Assembly (NCBI GenBank): GCA_046156035.1
Contig: JBJXEW010000014.1
Location: forward strand, 78,685-142,684
DNA from: JAEUIX01 sp046156035
Lineage (GTDB): Bacteria; Planctomycetota; Phycisphaerae; Phycisphaerales; UBA1924
DNA: 64,000 nt
Reading direction: 5' to 3'
The notes under the pieces are model-generated. The model searched no databases, had not been told where the DNA came from, and saw only the letters and a program-made list of their open reading frames with translations. This document shows, piece by piece, positions 43,848-52,800 of the stretch. The translations under genes were made by a program, and so were the position numbers. Every line of letters starts with the position of its first letter. The stretch's first letter is position 1.

Positions 43848-46290
43848 GCGCGGCTCCTGCGGTCTGGGCACGCGGTACGGAGGTTTCCGGTGTCGGCCCC
43901 ATGCGGCGCGCGAGCCACAGTTCCACCAGCAACAGGGCCAGAACTGCGAGCATCCATTCCGGCCCGCTGGCCCGGCCTTCGGCGCGTGTGGCCAGGAGTG
44001 TCTCCAGCGCCACCACATCGGCCCCCGCGAACGTTGACGGGCGCGTGTCGTCGTCGTTGAGCCACGCCAGTTTGCCTGTGCCCAGCGACGACGAGAGCCA
44101 CCCCACCAGCACGCCGGGGTCGCCCGAATCGAGCCTGCTGCCCGTGTGGTCGGCGTTCACCGCCAGAATGCCGCGCCGCGTGCCGCGCGTGTCCAGGGCT
44201 TCGAGCAGCCCGGCATGGCGCAAGGCGCTCGCCGTTTGCCCGGAGGCATCCAGCGTGATCGAAGCCAGTTCGGCGATGTCCGTGGGCGTGTCGCCGGGTT
44301 CAACTTCAATGGCCCGCAGCCGCACAGATTGGCCCGGGAGCGTGGCGCGAAACCCCGCCACCACCGCCGCGGCGGGCCGGGCGCGGCCCACACCCTGCCG
44401 CACCAGTTCGTGCAACAGCGGCACCATCAAGGGCTTCACGGGCAGATCGGTCCACGCCAGTTCGAGGGCGCTGGCGAAGTACACGACGGCCCCGTGGTGA
44501 GGCACGGTCCTGTCGGATTCTCGTGCCGCTTCGGGCCTGCCCGGCACGCCCGCCGGCGTGCCCGTCGCTGCAGACGCGCTGGGTGAGAGTGGTGCAAACC
44601 ACAGCCACGGCGTGCCGTCCGCCAGCCAGAGGGCCGCGGTGCCGGTGCCGCCCGCCGAGACGAGCGGGAGCACGCGATCCACCGATACGGGCCGGGCAAG
44701 GTCCGCCAGTTCGCCACGCAGCGGTGCGAGCAGATCGAGTGTCGTCGTGGCACCCGCTGTGCCGCCCGGGGGCGCGGCGAGCAACCGCCCGCCCGCGCGA
44801 TCGTCTCGCGGAATCGAGCGCGCCTCGCGAGCCACGGCCCACGGCAGGCCCAGCGCTCGCGTCATGGCATCCGGCCAAGTGTGCACAGTCTGGTCTGCGC
44901 TGGGCGAGATGATGAGAAGGCCGCCACCGCCCGGACCCGATCCGCCCGCATCGCCCTGTGCCCACTGCGCCAAGCGAGACCAATCGGCATCACCCAGGCG
45001 TGCGGGGTCGGCCACGAAGATCGTGTCCAGCCCCGCGAGCGATGCTGCGTCGAGGTTGCCCGGTTGAAGGTCGGCAAGTTCCAGCCCTGAATCTTCGTGG
45101 GGGCGCAGCGCGAGCGCCGCCCACTCCTCTGAGCGCATCGCTTCCGGCGATGCGGCACGCCCGGACCGCTGCCCCGAGGAGCCCAGCAGGCCAATGCGGA
45201 GCGTTTCGCGCAGTTCGATGGGCACCCGGGCCGTGTTGTCCGCCAGCAGCGCATCGTCATCAATCCGTGCGATCAGCGCGGCGCCGCCCGCCGTCCATGA
45301 TGCGGGGAGCGCCAGGGCCAGCGTGGCCGTCGCTTCGCGTTGCCCGGGCGACCAGCGCACGGGGGCGGAGGCCGTGATCGGTGCCGCGGTGCGAGGTGGA
45401 CCCGTCGTCGCGGCGACCTCGACCAGCCGCACAGACACGGTCGAACTGCCCGCCGCGGCAAGGCCGCCGCCGCTGCGCTCTAGGCGCGCCGACACCAGCG
45501 TGGAGCGGCCCGCCGATGCGGAAGACAGCACCGACTCCTGCGGCACCAGCGCCGTCAGAGCGATGTTGGCCGGCTCGGCCCCGCCGGCCGGTGAGACCGC
45601 CAGCAGACGCACACCCGTTGGCAGTTTCGGTAGCGCGGCGTTGGAGTCCGCGGACCCGGTCGTCAGGTCTGAAAGGATGATGGCGTGCGTGCGGTCGGGA
45701 GCATCCGCACGCGCATCTCGCTGGCGTGCATCGGCAATCGCCGCCGCGACTGCGCCCAAGCCTCCGGGAATGTCGGCCCGTGCGTCGGTGGTCAGAACCG
45801 TGTCCAGCAGGCCCGCGGCGGCGGCCAGGTTCGGTGATGAGGGGATCAGCAGCGGCTGCGCGGGCGCGCCGAGCAGCACGATGCCCACGCGGTCGCCATC
45901 GGGCAGCGCGGCGATGATGGCCTTGGCCCGCGCTGTGTGCCGCGCCAGGGCCGTCTGGCGGGCCGCGTCGGTCGCGCCCGCGGCGATGGAGTTGTCGATG
46001 AGCAGGTAGATTGTCCGGCCCCGCGACGATGGGCTCGCCCCGGCGATCGCCCCGACGATCGGCCGGCCGATGACCACGGCCAGCGCGGCAACCGCCAGGC
46101 AGCGCACCGCCAGCAGCAGCCACTTTTCCACCACCAGCCGCCGGCGCGTGCGGCGATAGGCCTCCATCACGAAGCGCATCGCCCCCCAGCGCACGGGCTT
46201 GCGCCGCCGCCGCATGAGCAGGTGGATGATGATCGGCAGCGCGACCGCGGCCAACCCCGCCCCGAGCAGCGCTGTGTGCAGGAACGTCAT
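43840..46290 (-). CDS. BatA-type membrane protein with VWA-like domain
   Basis: 816-residue protein. The N-terminus is a BatA motif: a short hydrophobic segment ALLGAGLAAVALPIIIHLLMRRRRKPVRWGAM, then VEKWLLLAVRCLAVAALAVVIG. This is known as the double-helix start of aerotolerance-type BatA proteins. A VWA-like domain follows with YLLIDNSIAAG (MIDAS D-x-S partly changed) and HAIILSDLTTG. A long extracytoplasmic part leads to a final hydrophobic stretch (WMLAVLALLLVELWLARRM). ATG 46290 is preceded within 3-7 nt by GGAG from a family C repeat. It overlaps the VWA/GATase-like gene and belongs to the DUF58-led operon. Confidence 0.88.
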   Translation of the reverse strand: MTFLHTALLGAGLAAVALPIIIHLLMRRRRKPVRWGAMRFVMEAYRRTRRRLVVEKWLLLAVRCLAVAALAVVIGRPIVGAIAGASPSSRGRTIYLLIDNSIAAGATDAARQTALARHTARAKAIIAALPDGDRVGIVLLGAPAQPLLIPSSPNLAAAAGLLDTVLTTDARADIPGGLGAVAAAIADARQRDARADAPDRTHAIILSDLTTGSADSNAALPKLPTGVRLLAVSPAGGAEPANIALTALVPQESVLSSASAGRSTLVSARLERSGGGLAAAGSSTVSVRLVEVAATTGPPRTAAPITASAPVRWSPGQREATATLALALPASWTAGGAALIARIDDDALLADNTARVPIELRETLRIGLLGSSGQRSGRAASPEAMRSEEWAALALRPHEDSGLELADLQPGNLDAASLAGLDTIFVADPARLGDADWSRLAQWAQGDAGGSGPGGGGLLIISPSADQTVHTWPDAMTRALGLPWAVAREARSIPRDDRAGGRLLAAPPGGTAGATTTLDLLAPLRGELADLARPVSVDRVLPLVSAGGTGTAALWLADGTPWLWFAPLSPSASAATGTPAGVPGRPEAARESDRTVPHHGAVVYFASALELAWTDLPVKPLMVPLLHELVRQGVGRARPAAAVVAGFRATLPGQSVRLRAIEVEPGDTPTDIAELASITLDASGQTASALRHAGLLEALDTRGTRRGILAVNADHTGSRLDSGDPGVLVGWLSSSLGTGKLAWLNDDDTRPSTFAGADVVALETLLATRAEGRASGPEWMLAVLALLLVELWLARRMGPTPETSVPRAQTAGAARA

Positions 46291-46330
46291 CGCTCCGTGC
46301 CTCCGTGCCTTTGTGCCTCCGTGCCTTCTT
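46291..46330. repeat. family C repeat filling the DUF58/BatA junction
   Basis: 40-nt gap made of GTGCCTCCGTGCC-like units. On the minus strand it reads GGCACGGAGGCACGGAG and gives GGAG just before ATG 46290. Confidence 0.78.
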
Positions 46331-47377
46331 TCATCCGCTCTTGCTCCTGCGCAAGCGCGCGTTGCGATACGCCAGGAACGCCGAGAGCGGGGGGCCCAGC
46401 CAGTCGTGCGTGGAAACGGTCATGTAGTCAAACCCGAAGCCGCGGGCGATCTTCTCGATCGCCTCCAGGTGCGCGTTCAGCGCGGCCAGATACTCCGTGC
46501 GGATTGCACGCGGGTCCACCTTCAGTTCCGCCTCGCCCTCCAGCCCCACCATCGGGGCCTCATCGCGCAGGTTGAACGTGCGTTCGGCCTCGTCGAGCAC
46601 TTCCACGATGATCGCGTCGTGCCCGCGGTGCTTCAGGCGCGCCAGCGCCCCGCGGACGCGTTCGGGCTCCTCGAACAGGTCCGACAGCAGCACCACCAGG
46701 CACTTGTTCGTCACCTTGGCCAGCACCTGGTCCACCACGCGGGCCAGGTCGGTGGGCCGGTCGATCGGGTGCGTGGAGAGCGCTCCCACGATCTGCCGCC
46801 ACGTGCCCGGCGAACTTGATCGTTTGATCTGCGAGCGCACCTCGTCGGCAAAGACCACCAGCCCCACGCGGTCGCCCTGCCGCAGGGCCACATAGGAGAG
46901 TGCCGCGGCGGTGGCGGTGGCGTGGTCGAACTTGGTCCAGTTGCTCAGCCCGTGCGGGCCGACCTTGTTGCCCGCGCCGCTGGCATCCTCGAAGGAGCGC
47001 GAGCCGTACGCCATCGAGCCCGACGAATCGACCATCACCAAGAGGTCGAGGTTGGTCTCCTGCTGATACTGCTTGAGTTGCAGTTTGTCGGTGCGCCCGA
47101 AGACCTTCCAATCCAGGTGGCGGATGTCGTCACCGGCTACATATGGCCGGTGCTGCGCGAACTCGACGCTGTACCCCTGGTACGGCGAGCGGTGCGAGCC
47201 CGACATCACCCCTTCCACGATCATCTTGGCCCGCAGGTCCAGCGAGCCGAGGCGGGCCAGCGTCTGCGGGTGCAGATACAGCGACGCATCGGCCTCGGGG
47301 GGACGGGCGGGCGCGGCGGCGGGGAGACTCACACTTGGCGCGGGGTCGGGCATCGGCTGTAGGAGGTTATCGGTCAT
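46331..47377 (-). CDS. DUF58 domain protein
   Basis: 348-residue cytoplasmic protein of the DUF58 family, usually encoded with MoxR ATPases and VWA proteins. The hallmarks are GSHRSPYQGYSVEFAQHRPY, GDDIRHLDWKVFGRTDKLQ, then LLVMVDSSGSM (a MIDAS D-x-S-x-S) and CLVVLLSDLFEE. An N-terminal Pro/Ala-rich segment of about 35 residues is non-conserved. ATG 47377 was chosen because the family begins shortly after it; the ribosome-binding site is weak. It heads a six-gene minus-strand operon and faces rlmN divergently over 59 nt, so the promoter must lie there. The MoxR ATPase usually found beside such genes is not in the window. Confidence 0.92.
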   Translation of the reverse strand: MTDNLLQPMPDPAPSVSLPAAAPARPPEADASLYLHPQTLARLGSLDLRAKMIVEGVMSGSHRSPYQGYSVEFAQHRPYVAGDDIRHLDWKVFGRTDKLQLKQYQQETNLDLLVMVDSSGSMAYGSRSFEDASGAGNKVGPHGLSNWTKFDHATATAAALSYVALRQGDRVGLVVFADEVRSQIKRSSSPGTWRQIVGALSTHPIDRPTDLARVVDQVLAKVTNKCLVVLLSDLFEEPERVRGALARLKHRGHDAIIVEVLDEAERTFNLRDEAPMVGLEGEAELKVDPRAIRTEYLAALNAHLEAIEKIARGFGFDYMTVSTHDWLGPPLSAFLAYRNARLRRSKSG

Positions 47378-47436
47378 CCAGCGAGCGGGTTTCGCCCGCG
47401 CGGCTCGACTTGCCGGTCTTTCTACGATTGGGTGGA

Positions 47437-48753
47437 ATGCCCGCATCCGCCTCCAGCCTGCCATCGCCCCTCGCCCTCAACGCGCTCGACTACGCCCGCG
47501 CCTGCAACGCGGCCGGTCTGCCCGGCATCGGCGGCCACCTTGCGCTTGACCGTTACTCCAAGTTCTACCGCGAGGGCTTGCGTACGGACCCATTGATCCC
47601 CGGGGGGTTGCTGCCCCCCGTCGGCCGCATCGCCACATCCGAGGGCCCCGAGGGCGCGGCCGTCAAGTTCACACTGGTGGTGTCGCGCCCCGCGTCCGGC
47701 AGAGATGGCGCGGCAATCGGCAATGGGCAATCGGCAATCGACGCGGCCTACCCGCCTCCTGCCTCATCCCGATTGCCCATTGCCTCCGCTCCCATCGAGA
47801 TCGAATCCGTCCTCATCCCCATGATCGGCAAGAAGCGCACCCGCTCCTACACCCTGTGCGTCTCCTCGCAGGTCGGCTGCGCCATGGGCTGCACCTTCTG
47901 CCAGACCGCCCAGATGGGCCTGATCCGCTCGCTGAGTGCCGCGGAGATCGTCGCTCAGTGGTACACGGCGCGGCACATCATCGCGCGCCCCGACCCCGAC
48001 GCACCAATCACCAACATCGTCTTCATGGGCATGGGTGAACCCATGGACAACCTCGACGAGGTCGTCCGCGCGATTGACATTCTTACCGACCGGCGCGGCC
48101 CCGCCGTTGCGATGCGAAAGATCACCGTTTCTACGGTCGGCCGCATCGACGGCATCGCACGCCTCGCGGAGCGCGTGCGTGTGCCCGGCTGGCACCGGTT
48201 GGGTCTGGCCGTTTCGCTCAACTCGCCCAACGACGCCACGCGTTCGGGCATCATGCCTATCAACCGCTCTACGCCCATGGCCGCGCTGCGAGAGGCGTTG
48301 TGCGCGTGGCCGCTGTACGCCGGCGCGCACTTGTGCATCGAGTACGTGCTCATCCCCGGCGTGACGGACAGCGAGGATGCCCCGGAGCAACTCGCCAGTT
48401 TCATGCTGGGGAGCGCGTACCCATCGGCTCCCCTCCCTTTGGGAGGGGCAGGGGGAGGGTCATGCATCCCGCCTTGCGTGCCTTCGTGCCTTGGAGCCTC
48501 CGTGCCTTCCGGCCTTCCCCTGTATCCCGGCCCACCGCTCCAGGCCCTCGTGAACGTGATCCCGTACAACCCGCGCGACAACTCCCCGTGGCCTGCGCCA
48601 ACGGAGGAATCCGTCGAGGCGTTCGTCGCGAAACTCTCGTCGCTGGGCGTGTATGTGAAGCGCCGCCGGACGAAGGGGCGAGACACCATGGCCGCGTGCG
48701 GGCAACTGGGCAACCCGGAGATGCGCCGTCGCCGCGCCCCCGCCGCCGCGTAG
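47437..48753 (+). CDS. rlmN: RlmN-type radical SAM rRNA/tRNA adenine C2-methyltransferase with in-frame repeats
   Basis: Radical SAM enzyme that methylates C2 of adenosine in 23S rRNA (A2503) and some tRNAs. Cys148, Cys152 and Cys155 in CAMGCTFC bind the cluster. NIVFMGMGEPMDN, a KITVSTVGRIDGI segment and LAVSLNSPND follow. The C-terminal catalytic Cys421 lies in DTMAACGQLG, and methyl-carrying Cys is expected near it (established for the family). The length is 438 versus 384 in E. coli. The excess is two low-complexity segments encoded by dispersed repeats: residues about 92-117 (family D) and about 328-360 (families E and C). ATG 47437 was chosen. It is convergent with the lipoprotein gene, 6 nt apart. 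Confidence 0.93.
   Translation: MPASASSLPSPLALNALDYARACNAAGLPGIGGHLALDRYSKFYREGLRTDPLIPGGLLPPVGRIATSEGPEGAAVKFTLVVSRPASGRDGAAIGNGQSAIDAAYPPPASSRLPIASAPIEIESVLIPMIGKKRTRSYTLCVSSQVGCAMGCTFCQTAQMGLIRSLSAAEIVAQWYTARHIIARPDPDAPITNIVFMGMGEPMDNLDEVVRAIDILTDRRGPAVAMRKITVSTVGRIDGIARLAERVRVPGWHRLGLAVSLNSPNDATRSGIMPINRSTPMAALREALCAWPLYAGAHLCIEYVLIPGVTDSEDAPEQLASFMLGSAYPSAPLPLGGAGGGSCIPPCVPSCLGASVPSGLPLYPGPPLQALVNVIPYNPRDNSPWPAPTEESVEAFVAKLSSLGVYVKRRRTKGRDTMAACGQLGNPEMRRRRAPAAA
47711..47785. repeat. family D repeat pair inside rlmN
   Basis: Three copies of CGGCAATCGG/CAATGGGC-like words (47711-47740), then the complementary words CGATTGCCCATTGCC at 47770-47785. The two parts can form a stem of about 13 bp around a 30-nt loop. 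They lie in frame in rlmN. Confidence 0.75.
48430..48448. repeat. family E hairpin CCCCTCCC-TTT-GGGAGGGG inside rlmN
   Basis: Perfect 8-bp stem with a TTT loop, followed by CAGGGGGAGGGT. It is in frame within rlmN and encodes PLPLGGAGGGS. Confidence 0.82.
48475..48512. repeat. family C repeat inside rlmN
   Basis: GCGTGCCTTCGTGCCTTGGAG-type copy (GTGCCTTC and GTGCCTTCC units), directly after the family E hairpin and in the same in-frame insertion of rlmN. Confidence 0.75.
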
Positions 48754-48759
48754 CGCCGC

Positions 48760-49239
48760 TTACTTCTGGCCGATCTCACCTTGGCCTGCAAACCCCACGG
48801 TCGGCCGGCTCACACCCGTGTCGAAGAGGATTTCGGCGAAGCGCCCGGGCGTGATGTAGAGCAGTGTGCCGCTCAGTGTGTACGCACCCGCCGCGGTGCC
48901 TGCGGGCAGCACGGCGGGGAAGGTGATCGTGCGCGTGCCGCCCGGCGGCAGCGTGGCCTCGGGCGAGCGCACGCCCGAGAAGGGTGTGCCCGCCACGGCC
49001 ACCGTGTAATCGAGCCGCCGCAGCGGCAGCGAGATGGCGTTGGGGTTGGTCGCCTCGATCACGAAGTTCACCACTGTGTGCTGGTCGGTGCTCTCCACGG
49101 CCGTCGCCGACTTCACCTCGATTGTGGGCGACTCGTACCCGCACCCGCCCGCCAGCAGAGCCGCGCAGGCTCCAAGTGTGAGCCGCGCGGCCGGGGTCCG
49201 CTGGTGCTGGAACGTGCACGGGTGGGCGGGGTTGAGCAT
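48760..49239 (-). CDS. LEA14-like (WHy domain) lipoprotein
   Basis: 159-residue lipoprotein. The signal peptide has the lipobox LLAGGC (about residues 30-35). The mature part is one beta-sandwich domain of the late-embryogenesis/water-stress type: VVNFVIEATNPNAISLPLRRLDY, then AVAGTPFSGVRSPEATLPPGG with TITFPAVLPAG. The NPN-turn is the family hallmark. Such proteins are thought to bind or shield envelope components under desiccation stress, but the role in bacteria is not settled. ATG 49239 was chosen because the signal peptide begins there. It is convergent with rlmN, 6 nt apart. Confidence 0.82.
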   Translation of the reverse strand: MLNPAHPCTFQHQRTPAARLTLGACAALLAGGCGYESPTIEVKSATAVESTDQHTVVNFVIEATNPNAISLPLRRLDYTVAVAGTPFSGVRSPEATLPPGGTRTITFPAVLPAGTAAGAYTLSGTLLYITPGRFAEILFDTGVSRPTVGFAGQGEIGQK

Positions 49240-49262
49240 GCGCACAGCGTAGCCAGAACGGG

Positions 49263-49694
49263 TCAGCGCCCGAACTGCACCCAATTGGGCACCTTGCCCT
49301 CGGCCACCGATCCGAGCGCCGGGGTGAGCAGGCCGATCTGGTCGGCGTAGGCCCACCACTGGAGCATCAGCCATGTCATGATGAGCACGCTCACCCACGC
49401 GGCGATCTCCGCGGAGCGCGTGTTCCTGGTCGAACACAGGATCAGGCAGGTGGTGCCCACCAGCATCATTTTCCACGCACCAAGGGCCCAGGAGCAGTTC
49501 AGGTCCATCACGGCGCGGGCCAGCGGGTTGCCCTCGATCATCCCCGCCGAATGCAGGTGCACGAGCGTGAGGTGCAGGTCGGCGATGCTCATCGCCAGGA
49601 TCGCCACGGTGAGCATGACTACCCGCGACGAGCGACCGGCGAGCACACGCTCGGCGATCGGCCCCGCCAAAGGAATCTGCACGCCGGGTATCAA
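49263..49694 (-). CDS. small membrane protein (DUF5658-like), TTG start
   Basis: 143-residue integral membrane protein with four hydrophobic segments (residues about 25-42, 50-65, 70-90 and 98-120). The phrase DLHLTLVHLHSAGMIEGNPLARAVMD resembles DUF5658-type proteins by memory, without certainty. A TTG start at 49694 is supported by GGAGGT 7 nt upstream. The next in-frame ATG (residue 27) would lose the first segment. It lies 23 nt upstream of the lipoprotein gene on the same strand, so the two may be co-transcribed. No functional assignment. Confidence 0.68.
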   Translation of the reverse strand: MIPGVQIPLAGPIAERVLAGRSSRVVMLTVAILAMSIADLHLTLVHLHSAGMIEGNPLARAVMDLNCSWALGAWKMMLVGTTCLILCSTRNTRSAEIAAWVSVLIMTWLMLQWWAYADQIGLLTPALGSVAEGKVPNWVQFGR

Positions 49695-49805
49695 GGAGGA
49701 CCTCCGGCACGTCGATTCGGCTTATTCGATGGCCTCCACAAGCAACCACCCCCATCTTCATTCCGTACACTCCCTTGGGGAGGTTCCTCTACGTTCTCGG
49801 ACCCC

Positions 49806-52800
49806 TTGAAAAACCCGGTTGCTTCCCCCTTGCGGACGGCGCTCGTCGGCACCGCGCTGTGCCTCGCGCTGATCGTGGGCCCCGCACTCGCCCAGCCCGC
49901 GGGGGGCCTCGAGAACCCGGTCTTTGTCAACGAGTCTCTCGCGGCTGGCGAGGCCCTTGCCCGCGCCCGCGAGAACCTGGCCTCGGGCAACATCGATCAG
50001 GCGGTGCGGCTGGTGCAGCGCGTGCTCGATGATGATGCCGCGGGCGCGGGCGGCATTGTGCAATCCACCAGCGACGCGACGCTGTACGTGCCCATCCGCG
50101 AGGCCGTGCATCGGTTTCTGCTCGCGGACGCCGCCTTGCTGGAACGCTATCGCGCCTCGCAGGAGCGGCAGGCGAACGAGGACCTTCGCGCCGGACGGTT
50201 CGTGCTTGTGGAGCGCGGCCGCCTCTTGACGCGTGCGGGAGCGCTCGCCGCGCTGCGCGTGGCGGGCGAGCAGGTGGAGGCGTCGCAGTTCTGGGCCGCG
50301 TGGCACACGCTGCTGCAACTGGAGGCCCATCCCGACTGTGTCGCCGGAGGGCCCCCACAACCCGACGCCGCGCGGGCGGACAGTGCCACGGCCAACGCAG
50401 CGCGTCGCGCGGCGGAACTGGCCGTGCAGGTGGCACGGTACCTTGACTCCCCGGTGGTGAGCCGGCACGCCCTGGCGTGGGCGCAGCGAGCCGGGTTCAA
50501 CCAGACCGAGGTGCACGCGGTGCGGGGCCCGCACGGTCCTGCCGTGGTCTCACCCTTGGGTGCGCAGGGAGAGGCCGCGCTCGACGGGTTGGTGTCGCGA
50601 CCGGTGGCCAGCGTGCAGTTCGGGCGGCGAGACTCTTCCGAGGTGCTGCGGCCCGGCGCGCGCGCCAACAACCCCGAGTTTCTTCCGCCGTCGGGGCGCG
50701 ATCTGCGCACGATGCCCGCCCTGAGCGGCGACACCGTGGTGCTCTCCTCGCCGCGCGGCATCTTCGCGTTTGATCGCCTCACCCTGATGCCACGCTGGCA
50801 GGTGGAGGCCGGCAGGCTGCTGGGGCTGGAGGGCGAGCCCGACGAGCCCGACGCGGGCCAAGGTCGCGGGCGCATGAACTTCCGCACGTGGGAGGACGTT
50901 GCGAGCGTGGCCGTGCGCGGCCCGTGGGTGGTGGCAACGGCCTCGGGCGACTCGCGTGATGAGGAGCAGGACCTTGTCGCCGCGATCGATGGCGCCAGCG
51001 GAAAAGTGCGATGGACCCGGTGGTCGGGGCAGATCGACCCGCAACTGGCGCGGGCACGCGTGCGCGGGCCCATTGCCCTGGAAGGTGACCTGGCCGTGGT
51101 CAGTTTCCGCAAGGAACTCAGGGAGCGTCGCCTGGGCGCGGCTCTGTACCTCGCGGGCATCAGTCTGGAGGACGGCTCCACACGCTGGACGAGTCTGGTC
51201 GGATCCATCGGCGCGCTCCCCTTCCAGCGTTCCTCGCCCGTCACCGACGGCGGGCTGATCGTCGACGGGGTCTATCTGCGGTCAGACCGGATGGGCCTGC
51301 TCGCGGCGTACATCGCGGGCACGGGCCGCCCGCTCTGGGTGCGGCGGTTCACCGGCGAGGCCGCCGATGCCGGCCAGAGCGCATCGAGTTGGCAGACGCA
51401 GATCCCCGTTATTCTCAACGGGCGGGCGATCGTGCTCACGCCGGACCGGCGTCAGGTGGTGGCCGTTGATCTGGTCGGGGGCGGCGTGTCCTGGCGCCTC
51501 GACGACCAGCGGTTGGGCACCCCCGCGTACCTGCTCGGTGCGGGCGAGACGCTCGCGCTCGTGGGTGAAGACGCCGTGGTGCTGCTCAACGCTGCCGACC
51601 CCCGCGCGGCCGCGCCGGTGGTCGCCACGTTTGACCCGCCGGGCATCCGCGGGCGTGTCGTGGTGGCGGGCCGTCGGCTCTTGGTGCCCCTCGCGGCCGG
51701 CGTTGCCGCGGTAGACCCGCGGCTGCCAGCGAGCGAGCGAGGCTCGGCCGCGCTCCCGGCGTTCACACCCATCGACGACAGCGGGAGCCTTGTGGCCGAC
51801 GGCGGCCAGTTGCTGGTGGCCGACGACTCACGCCTGCACAATTATCTGTCGTGGGAGGCGGGCGACCGCCTGCTGACCGACCGTATCGAATCCAGCCCGC
51901 GCGATGCCTCCGCAGCGATCGCGCTGGCGGAGTTCGCGTACCGCGCGGGCCGCAACGAACGCGTGCTCTTCGCCGCGGACGCGGCCGTTGCCGCCATCCG
52001 CTCCGGAGCGCTCAGCGCGGCCGATCTGGCCGAGACGGTCGAGCCGGATCGTCGCCGCCTGTTGGCGGCGCTGCGCCGCATGATCGCGACGACGCTGCGG
52101 GATGCTTCTGGCGCGACGGAGGAGGCGGGCGGTCCCGAGGCCATCGGCGTGCTCCCCCCGGCGTTGCTCATGGGCGTGCTCGAGCGCTACGGCGCCATGG
52201 CCCGCACCAGCGAGGAGACCGTCGCCCATCGCCTGTACCTGGGGCGAGCCCACGAACGTGCCGCGCGGTTTGGCGATGCGGTGGCTGCCTACCAAGGGGT
52301 GCTCGCCTCGGCCGATCTCTCGGCGGCCATGTGGCAGGGTGAGCGGCTGGGTGTACGGGCCGATGCTCAGGCCACACGCCGCCTGGAGGCGCTCGTTGCC
52401 GCCCGGGGGCGCTCCGTGTACGCCGACGTCGAAAGAGAGTTCGCCGCCGCCCTGGGTGCGGTGCCGCCCGCCGCGGGCCCGGGCGAGATCGAGCAGTTGG
52501 CTCGGCGCTATCCCGTGGCCGTGGGCACGCCGGGCTTGTGGCTGCGCATCGCCCTGCTCTACAGCGCGTCGGAACGCCCGCGTGCCGCGGCCCGCGCGCT
52601 CGAGATCGGCCTGCAGACCGCCCAGCACATTCCCGATCCGCTGCCCGTGGTGGTGGGTGAGTTGGCCGGTGAACTCGTGATGAATCTGACGGGCCGCTCG
52701 CTGTTCGCGGCCGCCGCGGAGACGCTGAGCGAGGTCCAGGCCCGTTTCCCGGCGGTTCAACTCGCACGCACGGGCGGCGTGCCGATCGACACGCAAGCCC

